Origin: Gonatopus flavifemur
Taxonomy: Eukaryota; Arthropoda; Insecta; Hymenoptera; Dryinidae
Direction: 5' to 3'
Assembly (NCBI GenBank): GCA_018340375.1
Contig: JAFFJZ010000047.1
Coordinates: forward strand, 620,001 to 684,000
Length of the DNA: 64,000 nt
The notes beneath the pieces were generated by a model that was not told where the DNA came from, made no database searches, and saw only the letters and a list, made by a program, of their open reading frames with translations. Numbering within the stretch: the first letter of the stretch is position 1; every line of letters begins with the position of its first letter. The translations under genes and the position numbers were made by a program. This document shows, one piece after another, positions 13,490 to 25,038 of this stretch.

Positions 13490-14150
13490 TTGTAGTATTT
13501 GAGACGAGGAATTCGAAAATGAAAGATTTTTCACGATACGCGGTCGTTTTCATAGGATTTTTTGCAGAGAAACGAGGAGTTATATATTGGTTCTAACCAA
13601 TTTCATCACCTCCTGATGGGACGACGTCCGATTCGGACAATAAAATGCATCAATTCTTATAGGATTTTGTCTGAGGAATCCGATGGTATATAATCCATTT
13701 TGGTACGCGGCCGTTTTCGTGGGTCTTTTGTCAATAAGAAGCGACATTTCTAACAACTTCTACATGATTTCGGTGAATATTGTTATCTCATGATAGGACG
13801 TCGTCCGAGTCAGGGATGAAATTCATCAATTCCTAAAGGAAATTGTCCAAGGAATTGAATGGTGTATGGCTCATTCCGGTACGCGGTCGGTTTCATGCAG
13901 TTTTCGTCGAAAGAAGGCGGGATTTTTGTCAATTTGCACACAATTCGCATGAATTTCGTTATTTAAAGACAAGTCGACGTCCGATTCTTAGAGTAAAATC
14001 TATGGATTCTTATGAGGAATGATCTGCAGAATCCAGTGATATAGGGCTCACTCCGGTACGCGGCCGTTTCCATGGAGTTTTCGTCGACAGGAGGGGAGAT
14101 TTTTGTCAATTTGCACAGAATTTGCATGAATTTCGTTATTTAACCCTTTG
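13490..14150 (-). repeat. Left arm of ~178-bp tandem repeat foldback
   Basis: About four units, each with TACGCGG(T/C)CGTTTTC, a GACGTCCGATTC core and an ATGCATCAATTC or similar stretch. TACGCGG recurs at about 13,536, 13,703, 13,881 and 14,055. The same units occur in the opposite orientation at 15,230-16,100, so the two arrays form arms of a foldback. Non-coding. Confidence 0.8.
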
Positions 14151-14399
14151 AGGGGCAGCGTACCATATGTGATACCCCTAATTCTTAAGACTTATTTTGT
14201 CACAACTTGACCATTTCGAACTCAATATTGGTGAAATAAATTGTAATGGAGTCTTAAATACCTTAGCCATGGAATTCTTGAGTTATAAATTGGAATAATT
14301 GTTTATTCAATTTGTTATAAACAAAGGAGAATGAAAAATACTTGACTTCCACTATTAAATTCGGTCACAGCGTTAATTGTCAAGGAATTCTACCAACAA

Positions 14400-14970
14400 T
14401 TCATATATAAGGGTTTTTGGGCCGCTGATTACGAATCTGAAGTCAGATTTTCGAAATTCAAAATGGCGGATCCAATATGGCGGACTAATTTTCAAAAAAA
14501 GTAATTGATCGAGACCAGAATTCGTATACAAGGGTTTTTTGGGTCGCTGGTTACGAATCCGGAATCAGATTCCCGAAATTCAAAATGACGGATCCAATAT
14601 GGCGGACAAATCTAAAAAAAAGTGATAGATCGGGACCAAAGTTCATATAAGAGGGGTCTTCGGATCGCTGATCGCGAATCCGAAGTCAGATTTTCAGAAT
14701 TCGAAATGGCGGACCAATTTCCAAAAAAAGTAATTGATCGAGACCAGAATTCGTATACAAGGGTTTTTTGGGTCACTGATCACGAATCCGAAATCAAATT
14801 TCCGAAATTCAAAATGGCGGACGAATCCTCAAGAAACGTAACAGGTCGAGGCCAGAACTCATATACAAGAGTTTTTCGGGTCACTGATTACGAATCTGAA
14901 ATAAGATTTCCTAAATTCGAAATGGTGGATCCAAAATGGCGAACGGAGTTCGAGAAAATAGATTAAGCTG
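14400..14970. repeat. ~108-121 bp tandem repeats with ATGGCGGA motifs
   Basis: Four to five units of the type 'GATCGAGACCAGAA...TACAAGGGTTTTT...AAATGGCGGA'. Starts at 14,501, 14,622, 14,730 and 14,838 give spacings of 121, 108 and 108 bp. Because 108 is divisible by three, a 114-codon frame (14,622-14,966) stays open and shows a repetitive peptide; I do not regard this as a gene. Confidence 0.8.
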
Positions 14971-15021
14971 TTACGTTGAACTGTATAACTAACGTTTAGC
15001 CTCATTTTGACTTCAATACTT

Positions 15022-15215
15022 TGACTACTCTTAGCTTTGCCCAGGAACAACGACGTGGACGTGGTAGTAATTTGTTTCCTTTGGGGTGCTTTTTTAGCGT
15101 GAGTCCCCTCGCCTCTCACATACGGGGTGCTTTTTTAGCGTGAGTCCCCCTGCCTCTCACGTACGGGGTGCTCTTTCAGCGTGAGTCCCCTCGCCTCTCA
15201 CGTACGGGGTGCTTT
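15022..15215. repeat. 41-bp minisatellite with shared flank
   Basis: GGGGTGCT starts at 15,083, 15,124, 15,165 and 15,206, an exact 41-bp period; each unit contains GTGAGTCCCC and GCCTCTCAC. The array and the 60 bp before it (ACTACTCTTAGC, CCCAGGAACAA, GACGTGGACGTGGTAGT) also occur at 53,970-54,165 inside a different element. Confidence 0.88.
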
Positions 15216-15229
15216 TGTAAAGAAGTGGA

Positions 15230-16100
15230 AGCTGTCGGCCGATGGGCGAATTCGGATATGTATTGATAATTCCGTCAAATACCAGTCACCGACTTTTGGC
15301 GTGAAAAATCAAGAACACGGCGCGTACCGGAAGGAGCCGTATATCACTCGATTCTGCAGACAATTCCTCATATAGATCCATAGATTTTACCACAAGAATC
15401 GGACGTCGACTTGTCTTTAAATGACGAAATTCATGCAAATTCTGTGTAAATTGACAAAAATCTCCCCTCCTGTCGACGAAAACTTTATGGAAACAGCCGC
15501 GTACCGGAATGAGCTATACACCATTGGATTCATTGGACAATTTCCTATAAGAATTGATGCATCCCATTCTTTCAATCGAACGAGAACCCTGCAGCCGATG
15601 GAAGAATTCGCACATGTATTGATAATTCCGTCAAATACCAGTCAACGACTTTTGGCGTGAAGAATCAAGAACACGGCCGCGTACCGGAGTGAGCCCTATA
15701 TCACTGGATTCTGCAGATAATTCCTCATAAGAATCCATAGATTTTACTCTAAGAATCGGACGTCGACTTGTCTTCAAATAACGAAATTCATGCGAATTGT
15801 GTGCAAATTGACAAAAATCCCGCCTTCTTTCGACGAAAACTGCATGAAACCGACCGCGTACCGGAATGAGCCATACACCATTGGATTCCTTGGACAATTT
15901 CCTATAAGAATTGATGCATCCTGTTCTTTCAATCGGACGAGAACCTTGCAGCCGATGGAAGAATTTGCATAATCTCGATTATTCCGTCAAATACCAGTCA
16001 ACGACTTTTGGCGTGAAAAATCAAGAACACGGCCGCGTACCAGAATGAGCCGTATATCACTGGATTCTGCAGACAATTCCTCATATGAATCCATAGATTT
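15230..16100 (+). repeat. Right arm of ~178-bp tandem repeat foldback
   Basis: Five units with GCGTACCGGAATGAGCC and GAATCGGACGTCGAC, spaced about 178 bp (GCGTACC at about 15,325, 15,503, 15,681, 15,860 and 16,036), inverted relative to 13,490-14,150. The last unit breaks off at about 16,100, where the F1 element begins. Confidence 0.82.
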
Positions 16101-16783
16101 CGACGTTTCGACGTCCGTTCCGCTAGCACAACCGTTAGAGCACAATCACTTGGGAACCATACAGATATTCAGTGCTAATTCAGTACTAATTTAGTGCCCT
16201 ATTTCCGAATTTAGTGCTCCTTCAATTTTTTTTTAATGAGAGGTTGTGCTGGCGGAACGTTCCGTCAGCACAACCATTAATACAAATGGATTTTAAGGAT
16301 ATTATTATGCATTAGGAATTGAGTGCTAATTGAGTCCTACAAGATGGAGTAGAAATCAGGTCGAAAAATGCATAAGATTAGGGGATAATAGGATCAGACG
16401 GTTGAAGGCGTTGTGAATAGCTCAAGGCATGGGAGTGGGGTCAGAGATATGATGTATGTTACTGCGGATGTGGACAAGAAAGATCAAACATTCCATACAG
16501 AATATGAATAGAATGGAATTTGAAGGACATGTAATTCTGCTTTGGGTGGGATGCATTATATATACGTATCGATGATTCGTACAGTATCCTGTATACGGTT
16601 CTGGTTGATCCTTTAGAGCCCATGGCAAAATCAGCGAAGATGAAAGAAAGGTACCGTACTTGATATCCCGAATTGGATTTAGAGGAATGAACAATTAGAT
16701 ATGTATGTATCATATGGGTCATTCCATATCAGATTTACAACAAAAATTTGAATTTCAACAAGAATTTTTTCTTGCATATTTTT

Positions 16784-19432
16784 GTGAATGTGAAGTTGGC
16801 ATATCAAATGCTGGCATTGCACGGAAATTTGACAGTTCCAGTAGCATTCACCATAGTTCTACAGTTCTTGATGATTTCGCACAATAGTCCTATTCATATT
16901 ACTCAGAAAAATTCGATTTGGAAGAGATGGAATGCCAAGTTCTACAATGATATGATAGCATTCCAACGATGAGAGGTTGGAACGATCAGAACTCGAGAGT
17001 TCTGGGATTGTGAGCATGCGGGGGAGTGAGAAATGGAGAGTTCCAATCAATCAAAGCGGTATATGAAATTTTTTTCAATATTTATGGAAATGATATGCTG
17101 GATTCTATGACAAATCCATAGCATTGCAAGGGATATTGAAGGGAGCGATCAATATCTCCAAGTTCTGGGATGGCTTACACACGGAGGAGTTAGGAATGCA
17201 GAGTTCTAACATCAACAAGGGGTGAATTCTTTTTGCTTTCATGATAAGCCGAGTTTGGAGATTCCGTGGGGAGACGAAATACTTTTTGCTGTTGAGAATC
17301 GGAGTTTTGATACAGGAGAACAATAGATACAGCTTGGACGGGGACTTCGATTACCTGATAGCCTGTCTGGGTACCCGTCCGACTTTCTGTCTAAACTGGG
17401 GTTCTGACCAGCATTGCATAGGATTCGAATGATTCTGACCAGCATTGCACGGGATTCGAATAGTTCTGACCAGCATTGCCCCGATAACGGGAAGTTCTGC
17501 CGGCATTCTACGGAATTTGGAGACTTCTGCACAGGATTGCACGAAATTCGGAGTTTCTGCCCACCATTGAGATGATTTCGGGAAGTTCCGGCCAGCATTG
17601 CACGGAATTCGAATAGTTCTGGCAAGCATTGCATGGAATTCGGATAGTTCTCACCAGCGTTGCCCCGATAACAGGAAGTCCTAGCCAGCATTGCACGGAA
17701 TTCGAATGGTTCTGACCAGCATTGCCTCGACTTCGAGTAGTTCTGGCCAGCATTGCATAGAATTCGGATAGTTCTGACCAGCATTGCCTCGATTTCAAGT
17801 AGTTCTGAACAGCATTGCCTCGTTTTCGAGTAGTTCTGGCCAACATTGCACGGAATCCGAAGAGTTCTGCACAGCATTGCAAGAACTTACTCGAAATCGA
17901 GGCAATGCTGGCCCGAACTATTCGGAATCGAGGCAATGCTGTGCAGAACTACTCGAAATCGAGGCAATGCTGCTTAGAACTATTCGAATTCCACGCAATG
18001 CTGGCTAAAACTACTCGGGATCGAGGCAATGCTGGTCAGAACTATTCGAATTCTGTGCAATGCTGGCCCGAACTACTCGAAATCGAGGCAATGCTGGTCA
18101 GAACTTCCTGAGTTCCATGCAATGCTGTGCAGAACTCTTCGGATTTCGTGCAATGCTGGCCAGAACTACTCGAAATCGAGGCAATGCTGGACAGAACTAT
18201 CCGAATTCCATGCAATGCTGGCCAGAACTACTCGAAATCGAGGCAACGCTGGTCAGAACTATTCGAATTCCGCGCAATGCTGTGCAGAACTCTTCGGATA
18301 TCGTGCAATGCTGGTCAGAACTACTTGAAATCGAGGCAATGCTGGTCAGAACTATCCGAATTCCATGCAATGCTGGCCAGAACTACTCGAAATCGAGGCA
18401 ATGGTGGTCGGAAGTATTAGAATTCCGTGCAATGCTGGCCAGAACTTCCTGTTATCGGGGCAACGCTGGTGAGAACTATCCGAATTCCATGCAATGCTTG
18501 CCAGAACTATTCGAATTCCGTGCAATGCTGGCCGGAACTTCCCGAAATCGTCTCAATGGTGGGCAGAAACTCCAAATTTCGTGCAATCCTTAGCAAAAGT
18601 CTTCAAATTCCGTGGAATGCCGCCAGAACTTCCCGTTATCGGGGCAATGCTGGTCAGAGCTATCCGAATTCCATGCAAGGCTGGCCAGAACCATTCGAAT
18701 TCCGTGCAATGCTGGGGAGAACCAGTCGTGATCGAGACAATGCTGGTCAGAACTATCCGAACCCCGTGCAATGCTAGTCAGAATCATTCGAATCCTATGC
18801 AATGCTGGTCAGAACCCCAGTGTAGACAGACAGCCGGACGGGTACCCAGACAGGCTGTCAGGTAATCGAAGTCCCCTCCCAAGCTGTATCAATTGTTCTC
18901 CTGTATCAAAACTCCGATTCTCAACATCAAAGAGTATTTCGTCTCCACACGGAATCTCCAAACTCGCCTTATCATGAAAGCAAAAACGAATTCACCCCTT
19001 GTTGATGTTAGAACTCTGCATTCCTAACTCCTCCGTGTGTAAGCCATCCCAGAACTTGGAGATATTGATCGCTCCCTTCAATATCCCTTGCAATGCTATG
19101 GATTTGTCATAGAATCCAGCATATCATTTCCACAAATATTGAAAAAAATTTCGTATATCGCTTTTAATGATTGGCACTCTCCATTTCTCACTTACCCGCA
19201 TGCTCACAATCCCAGAACTCTCGAGTCCTGATCGTTCCAACCTCTTACCGTTGGAATGCTATCAGATCATTGTAGAACTTGGCATTCCATTTTTTCAAAT
19301 CCAATTTTTGTGAGTAATATGAATAGGACTATTGTTCGAAATCATCAAGAACTATAGAACTAAGGTGAATGCTACTGGAACTGTCACTTTTCCCTGCAAT
19401 GCCAGCATTTGATATGCCAACTTCACATTCAC
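16784..19432. mobile_element. Complete Z-family foldback transposon (Z2) nested in F1
   Basis: Perfect inverted ends, GTGAATGTGAAGTTGGCA at the left and its complement at 19,415-19,432, flanked by the 9-bp direct duplication CATATTTTT at 16,775-16,783 and 19,433-19,441. F1's other arm provides the empty site (AAAAATATG at 24,385-24,393 in a continuous palindrome), which proves the insertion. Outer arms of about 610 bp (16,784-17,392 and 18,816-19,432) enclose an inverted pair of 31-bp repeat arrays. It has no coding capacity. The 9-bp duplication and long inverted repeats recall Mutator-like or foldback elements, but the family assignment is inference. Confidence 0.92.
17393..18815. repeat. 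Head-to-head 31-bp repeat arrays in Z2
   Basis: The repeat, with GCAATGCTGG, CAGAACTA and TTCGAATTCC parts, has an exact 31-bp period (GCATTGC at 17,411, 17,442, 17,473). About 16 monomers are inverted (to about 17,885), then about 30 run forward. Two monomer types alternate (CGAAATCGAGGC and CGAATTCCGTGC), giving a 62-bp dimer. The monomer aligns with the 1-8,339 satellite monomer over ATGCTGGTCAGAACTAT, so both belong to one repeat family. The long open frames seen here are by-products of the repeat. Confidence 0.95.
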
Positions 19433-20169
19433 CATATTTTTCTACTTTGTTGTGATAACTTTTGTGTTCGAGGTACGATTTTTCAAACTTTTGAAGTTGA
19501 CGAAATCGAACAATTTTCAATCATAGACATTCTGAAAGCGTTTCAATTTTGGAAAACTCTTCTAATAATGGAACTCCGTATCTTGTATGAGCTTATGAAT
19601 TACAGGTATGAAATGAATTTTTTTTAGTAGTTCATCCATGTATTTTGCAAATGTTATGAATAGACTGCGGAAATTTATGCGAATATAGATTTTCCATGTT
19701 ACATTTCTCTTGCATATTCCACATCAACGACATAGACTAGTGTGTTACATACTTGTTTCTCAAAAGGAAAGATACTGGATTTTGTTTCATATCATTGATG
19801 TAAAATTTACAGGAAAAATGTACCATGAAAAATCGATATGTGCATGAAATTCAATAGTCTAGTTATGAACAAATTCAATTTACAAACAAAACAGACATGC
19901 TCGGAATTGATTTTTTCCTAATGTAATTTTTTATTAATCTTCACACAATACCGCATAAAAATGTCAAAGTGGGCACCTTAATAATTTTTGAAATACGATT
20001 CATAACGTAGAATGCTGTCGGTTTCAAATGTGGAGCAGTGCATCGTGCACTTGGAGCGTGCGGTGCCGAGCGCCAATTAACGCGATAAGATTTTATTTGT
20101 CTTTGTCAATTGTTTGCACTTTATTTGCCTGCTACGAGTTATTTTTGATCAGTTCAGTGTCAGTCATGC

Positions 20170-20660
20170 ACTTTTTGAACTTCGAATTCACTGTCCCCAG
20201 AGGCGATTGTGCTGGAATTCTTGGAAAGCATCGTTCATAACTGTCATGAAAAGGGTCATGAGGAGCATGAAATATCATAATCCATCGAGCACTAAATTCC
20301 AGAACTATCTAAAAATCAACTGGGACTTTGTAAACAAGTATCCTTGACGAGTTATTTTTGAACTCCGGATTAATTGTCTTCGGAGGCGATTGTGCTGGGA
20401 TTTTTGAATGTTATTGTTCATAATTGTGATGAAAACGGTCACGGGGCACATGAAATATAATAATCCAACGAGCACTAAATTCCTGAACTCTATAAAAAGT
20501 CACTCGAACTTTGTAAACCGGTAATCTTGACGAGTTATTTTTGAACGTCGAATTCACCGTCTTCAGAGGTGATTGTGCTGGGATTTTTGAATAGTATTGT
20601 TCATAACTGTCATGAAGAAGGCCACGGGACACATGAAATATCATAATCCATCGAGCAATC
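20170..20660 (-). repeat. 183-bp tandem repeats, left arm of F1
   Basis: About 2.7 units of the same 183-bp repeat found at 22,100-23,220, in inverted orientation. Marker TCGAGCACTAAATTCC recurs about 182 bp apart near 20,286 and 20,468. Confidence 0.85.
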
Positions 20661-20689
20661 ATTGTCCAGGGACCTCCCCAGGATATTCC

Positions 20690-21780
20690 CTGCGAGTTTC
20701 ATCGTTTGTACTCCCTCGGTTCGGGAGTTATAAGCCTTAGAATATATAAAAATGAGAATTTTCGAACTTTGAAAAATCATACAGAATTGCCCCTGGCTGG
20801 GGAAACTTTTATATGTATGAATTGGTGTTCAGGGACCTCCCCAAGATATTCCCTGCGAGTTTCATCGTTTGTACCCCCTCGGTTCGGAAGTTATAAGCCT
20901 TAGAACATATAAAAATGGGAATTTTCGAACTTCGAAAAGTCATACAGAATTGCCCCTCACTGGGGCAACTTTTATATGGATGAATTATTGTTCGAGAACC
21001 TTCCCAGGATATTACCTGCAAGTTTCATCGTTTGTACCCCCTTGGTTTGAAAATCATAGGCCTCGGAATATCGAAAAATTCTGTGTGATTTCTCAAATTT
21101 CGAGAATTATGCTATCACGACCTTCCGAGGCCCTTACCTTCCAAACCAAGGAGGTACAAACAATGAAACTCGCAGGGAATATCCTGCGGAGGTCCCCGAA
21201 CAATAATTCATCCATATAAAATGTGCCCCAGTCAGGGGCGATTCTGTATGATTTTTCAAAGTTTGAAAATTCTGACTTTCATATATTGTAAGGCTTATAA
21301 CTTCCGAACCGAGGAGGTACAGACGATGAAATTCGCAAGCAATGTCCTGGAGAGGTCCTCGAACAATAATTTGACCATATAAAAGTCGCCCCTGTCAGGA
21401 GCAATTCTGTAAGATTTTCTAAAGTTCGAAAATTCTGACTTTTATATATTCTAAGGCTTATAACTTCCGAACCGAGGAGGTACAAACGATGAAACTTGCA
21501 GGGAATATCCTGGAGAGGTCCCCGATCAATAATTTATGCATATGAAAGTTGCCCCGGTCAGGGGCAATTCTGTATGATTTTTCAAACTTCGAAAACTCTC
21601 ATTTTTATATATTCTAACATCCATAACTCCCGAACCAAGGAGGTACAAACGATGAAATTCGCAGGGAATATACTTGGGAGGTTCTTGAACAATAATTTAT
21701 GCATAGTAAAGTTCCCCCAGTCAGGGGCAGTTCTGTGTGATTATTTCAAGTTGGAAAAAACATTTTTTTACCATGTAAAA
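20690..21780. repeat. 163-bp tandem repeats forming the palindrome centre of F1
   Basis: Units with GTTTGTACCCCCTCGGTTCGG and TTATAAGCCTTAGAA recur about every 163 bp (near 20,704, 20,866 and 21,029), then appear inverted from about 21,130 to 21,780 in about four copies. The switch near 21,100 is the symmetry centre of F1. Confidence 0.85.
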
Positions 21781-22099
21781 TCAGTTTTGTGCTTGTAACT
21801 CCCCCCTTCTTGATCTTTCCGGAAAATCCGTTGTGGTGCAATCATCTACGTCTCAGAACCTTCCAAATGAGCTATCATTCATTAAAATCGAGGAAAGTCA
21901 GGGGGCAACCCATTTTTTCAAATTTTTGTAACTTCTTTATTTCTGAGGTACAAACGAAATTTTTTGGGTCACAATCAGGTACTAACGATGTTCTTCCGGA
22001 TGCCATGAAAAAAAAATTTTCTCATCCACTTCGGGGGCCAACTTCATCCAGGTTGAAGATTACCTCTTCACAGAGTTCGAGTCGCTTTTGCTAGGGTTC

Positions 22100-23225
22100 T
22101 GGGATTGAGTGCTCGATGGATTATGATATCTCATAGGCCCATTGACCCTGCTCATGATGGTTGTGAACAATACGATCCGGAAATCTCAGCACAATCGCCT
22201 CTGAAGACGGTGGATTCGAAGTTCAAGGATAACTCGTCAAGGTTACCGGTTTACAAAGTTCGAGTGGCATTTTACAGAGCTCAGAAATTCAGTGCTCGAT
22301 GGATTATGATATTTCATGTGTCCCGTGGCCTTCTTCATGACAGTTATGAACAATACTATTCAAAAATCCCAGCACAATCACCTCTGAAGACGGTGAATTC
22401 GACGTTCAAAAATAACTCGTCAAGATTACCGGTTTACAAAGTTCGAGTGACTTTTTATAGAGTTCAGGAATTTAGTGCTCGTTGGATTATTATATTTCAT
22501 GTGCCCCGTGACCGTTTTCATCACAGTTATGAACAATAACATTCAAAAATCCCAGCACAATCGCCTCCGAAGACAATTAATCCGGAGTTCCAGAATAACT
22601 CCTCAAGAAAACTTGTTTACAAAGTCCCAGTGGATTTTCAGATAGTTCTGGAATTCAGTGCTCGATGGATTATGATATTTCATGCTCCTCATGACCCTTT
22701 TCATGACAGTTATGAACGTTACTATTCAAAAATCCCAGCACAATCGCCTCTGCAGACGGTGAATTCGAAGCTCAAAAATAACTCGTCAAGATTATCGGTT
22801 TACAAAATTCGAGTGGCTTTTTATAGAGTTCATGGATATAGTGCTCGATGGATTATGATATTTCATGTGCCCCGTGACCCTTCTGATGACAGTTACGAAC
22901 AATACCATCCAAAAATCCCAGCACAATCGCCTCCGAAGACGATTAATCCGGAGTGCAAAAATAACTCGTCAAGAATACTTGTTTACAAAGCCCCAGTGGA
23001 TTTTCAGATAGTTCTGGACTTTGGTGCTCGATGGATTATATTCCATGCTCCTCATGACCCTTTTCATGACGGTTACGAACGATACTATCCAAAAATCCCA
23101 GCACAATCACCTCTGAAGACGGTCAATTCAAAGTTCAAAAATAACTCGTCAACATTACCGGTTTACAAAGTTCGAGTGACTTTTTATAGAGTTCGGGAAT
23201 TTTTTGCCCCGTGCTCTGACGCAAC
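22100..23225 (+). repeat. 183-bp tandem repeats, right arm of F1, with open frame
   Basis: Six units; GTGCTCGATGGATTATGAT and variants start near 22,108, 22,291, 22,474, 22,658, 22,841 and 23,024. Because 183 bp is 61 codons, one forward frame stays open over 22,105-23,259 except for one TAA at 22,537-22,539. The predicted peptide repeats every 61 residues with SARWIMIFH, KIPAQSP, NNSSR and VYK blocks. An open 183-bp unit is not rare by chance, so coding is not established. Confidence 0.85.
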
Positions 23226-23825
23226 GGGGCGTTACATGCCATATCATGGCTTGATCTAGGATAAAGTTACCCAGATTTGGTCTTGACCGAATCTCTAACA
23301 TGAATTCCTACTCGGGTATAATTTAACTTCCATTTAGGTCTGACAGCAATCTTACTGTTATCACCACCATATGTTTTTTTCCAGTGTAGAAGTGCGTGAC
23401 TGACACTGAACTGATCAAAAATAACTCGTAGCAGGCAAATAAAGTGCAAACAATTGACAAAGACAAATCCTATCGCGTTAATGCGCGCTCGGCACCGCAC
23501 GCTCCGAGTGCACGATGCACTGCTCCAAATTTGAAACCGACAGCATTCTACATTATGAATCGTATTTCAAAAATTATTAAGGTGCCCACTATGACATTTC
23601 TATGCGGTATCCTGTGAGGATTAATAAAAAATTACATGAGGAAAAAATCAATTCCGAGCATGTCTGTTTTGTTTGTAAATTGAATTTGTTCATAACTAGA
23701 CTATTGAATTTCATGCACATATCGATTTTTCATGGTACATTTTTTCTGTAAATTTTACATCAATGATATGAAACAAAATCCAGTATCTCTCCTTTTGAGA
23801 AACAAGTATGTAACACATTAGTCTA

Positions 23826-24091
23826 CACGGAGAAAAAGGTATCTTAAAAAGTACCATAATTTATGGATTTTCTGCGCTGGTCTGACCGAGTCTAAATATT
23901 TACCTGAAAAAACCTCTAAAAGTACCATAATGTCTTGGACTTTTATACGGAAGGTACCATACTTATTTCAAAAAGTCCAAGAAATTATGGTACTTTTATA
24001 GATTCATGCAAGTGAATATTCCGACTCGGGTCAGACCAGCGCTGAAAATCCATAAATTATGGTATTTTTCAAGATATCTGTTTTCTCAGTG
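23826..24091. mobile_element. MITE with CACGGAGAAAAAGG ends, TA duplication proved by empty site
   Basis: Inverted ends CACGGAGAAAAAGGTATCTT and AAGATATCTGTTTTCTCAGTG, flanked by TA at 23,824-23,825 and 24,092-24,093. The opposite arm of F1 has the same locus without it: around 19,721-19,740 the sequence AACGACATAGACTAG carries a single TA. The interior repeats ACCATAATTTATGG and AAGTACCATA motifs. It inserted after the F1 arms formed. Confidence 0.93.
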
Positions 24092-25038
24092 TATGTCGTT
24101 GATGTGGAATATGCAAGAGAAATGTAACATGGAAAATCTATATTCGCATAAATTTCCGCAGTCTATTCATAACATTTGCAAAATACATGGATGAACTACT
24201 AAAAAAAATTCATTTCATACCTGTAATTCATAAGCTCATACAAGATACGGAGTTCCATTATTAGAAGAGTTTTCCAAAATTGAAACGCTTTCAGAATGTC
24301 TATGATTGAAAATTGTTCGATTTCGTCAACTTCAAAAGTTTGAAAAATCGTACCTCGAACACAAAAGTTATCACAATGAAGTAGAAAAATATGCAAGAAA
24401 AAATTTTTGTTGTAAATCTGATATGGAATGACCCATATGATACATACATATCTAATTGTTCATTTCTCTATATCCAATTCGAGATACCAAATACGGTACT
24501 TTCTTTCATCCTCGCTGATTTTGCCATGGGCTCTAAAGGATCAACCAGAACCGTGCACAGGATACTGTACGAATCATCGATACGTATATATAATGCATCC
24601 CACCCAAAGCAGAATTACATGTCCTTCAAATTCCATTCTATTCATATTCTGTATGAAATGTTTGATCCTTCTTGTCCACATCCGCAGTAACATACATCAT
24701 ATCTCTGACCCCACTCCCATGCCTTGAGCTATTCACAATGCCTCCAACCGTCTGATCTTATTATCCCCTAATCTTATGCATTTTTCGACCTGATTTCTAT
24801 TTCATCTTGTGGCACTTGATTAGCACTTAATTCCTAATGCATAATAATATCCATAAAATCCGTTTGTATCAATGGTTGTGCTGACGGAACATTCCGCCAG
24901 CACAACCTCTCATAAAAAAAAAGTTTAAGGAGCACCAAATTCGGGAATAGGGCACTAAATTGGTACTACATTAGCACTGAACTTATGTATGGTTCCCAAG
25001 TGATTGTGCTCAAATGGTTGTGCTAGCGGAACGGACGT

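Larger units (their letters stand above)
16111..25038. mobile_element. Large foldback transposon F1 (ACGTCCGTT ends), with nested Z2
   Basis: The outer ends are exact inverted repeats: ACGTCCGTTCCGCTAGCAC at 16,111 and its complement ending at 25,038. Left arm 16,111-16,783 plus 19,442-21,100 pairs with right arm 21,100-24,393 plus 24,394-25,038. Subterminal copies of the end motif point both ways (about 16,242-16,275 and the matching 24,870-24,910). Internal tandem arrays (183-bp and 163-bp units) are present in both arms in different copy numbers. No transposase is encoded, so the element would depend on enzyme from elsewhere. Its flanks are different sequence and show no convincing 9-bp duplication (GACGTTTCG left, TTGATTTCG right), so one side has probably been rearranged. 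Without Z2 it would be about 6.3 kb. Confidence 0.85.

Noticed and set aside
14622..14966. 114-codon frame with repeated peptide
   Set aside because: It comes from 108-bp non-coding repeats with a length divisible by three.
17239..18865. Several overlapping open frames of 60-212 codons on both strands
   Set aside because: The 31-bp repeats simply lack stop codons in many phases; frames on both strands show the same repeated peptides.
19433..24393. A separate 4.9-kb transposon with an inverted 9-bp duplication (CATATTTTT and AAAAATATG)
   Set aside because: The inverted pair is explained better as the continuous arms of F1 with Z2 inserted at the left-arm copy; CATATTTTT then flanks Z2 as a normal direct duplication.
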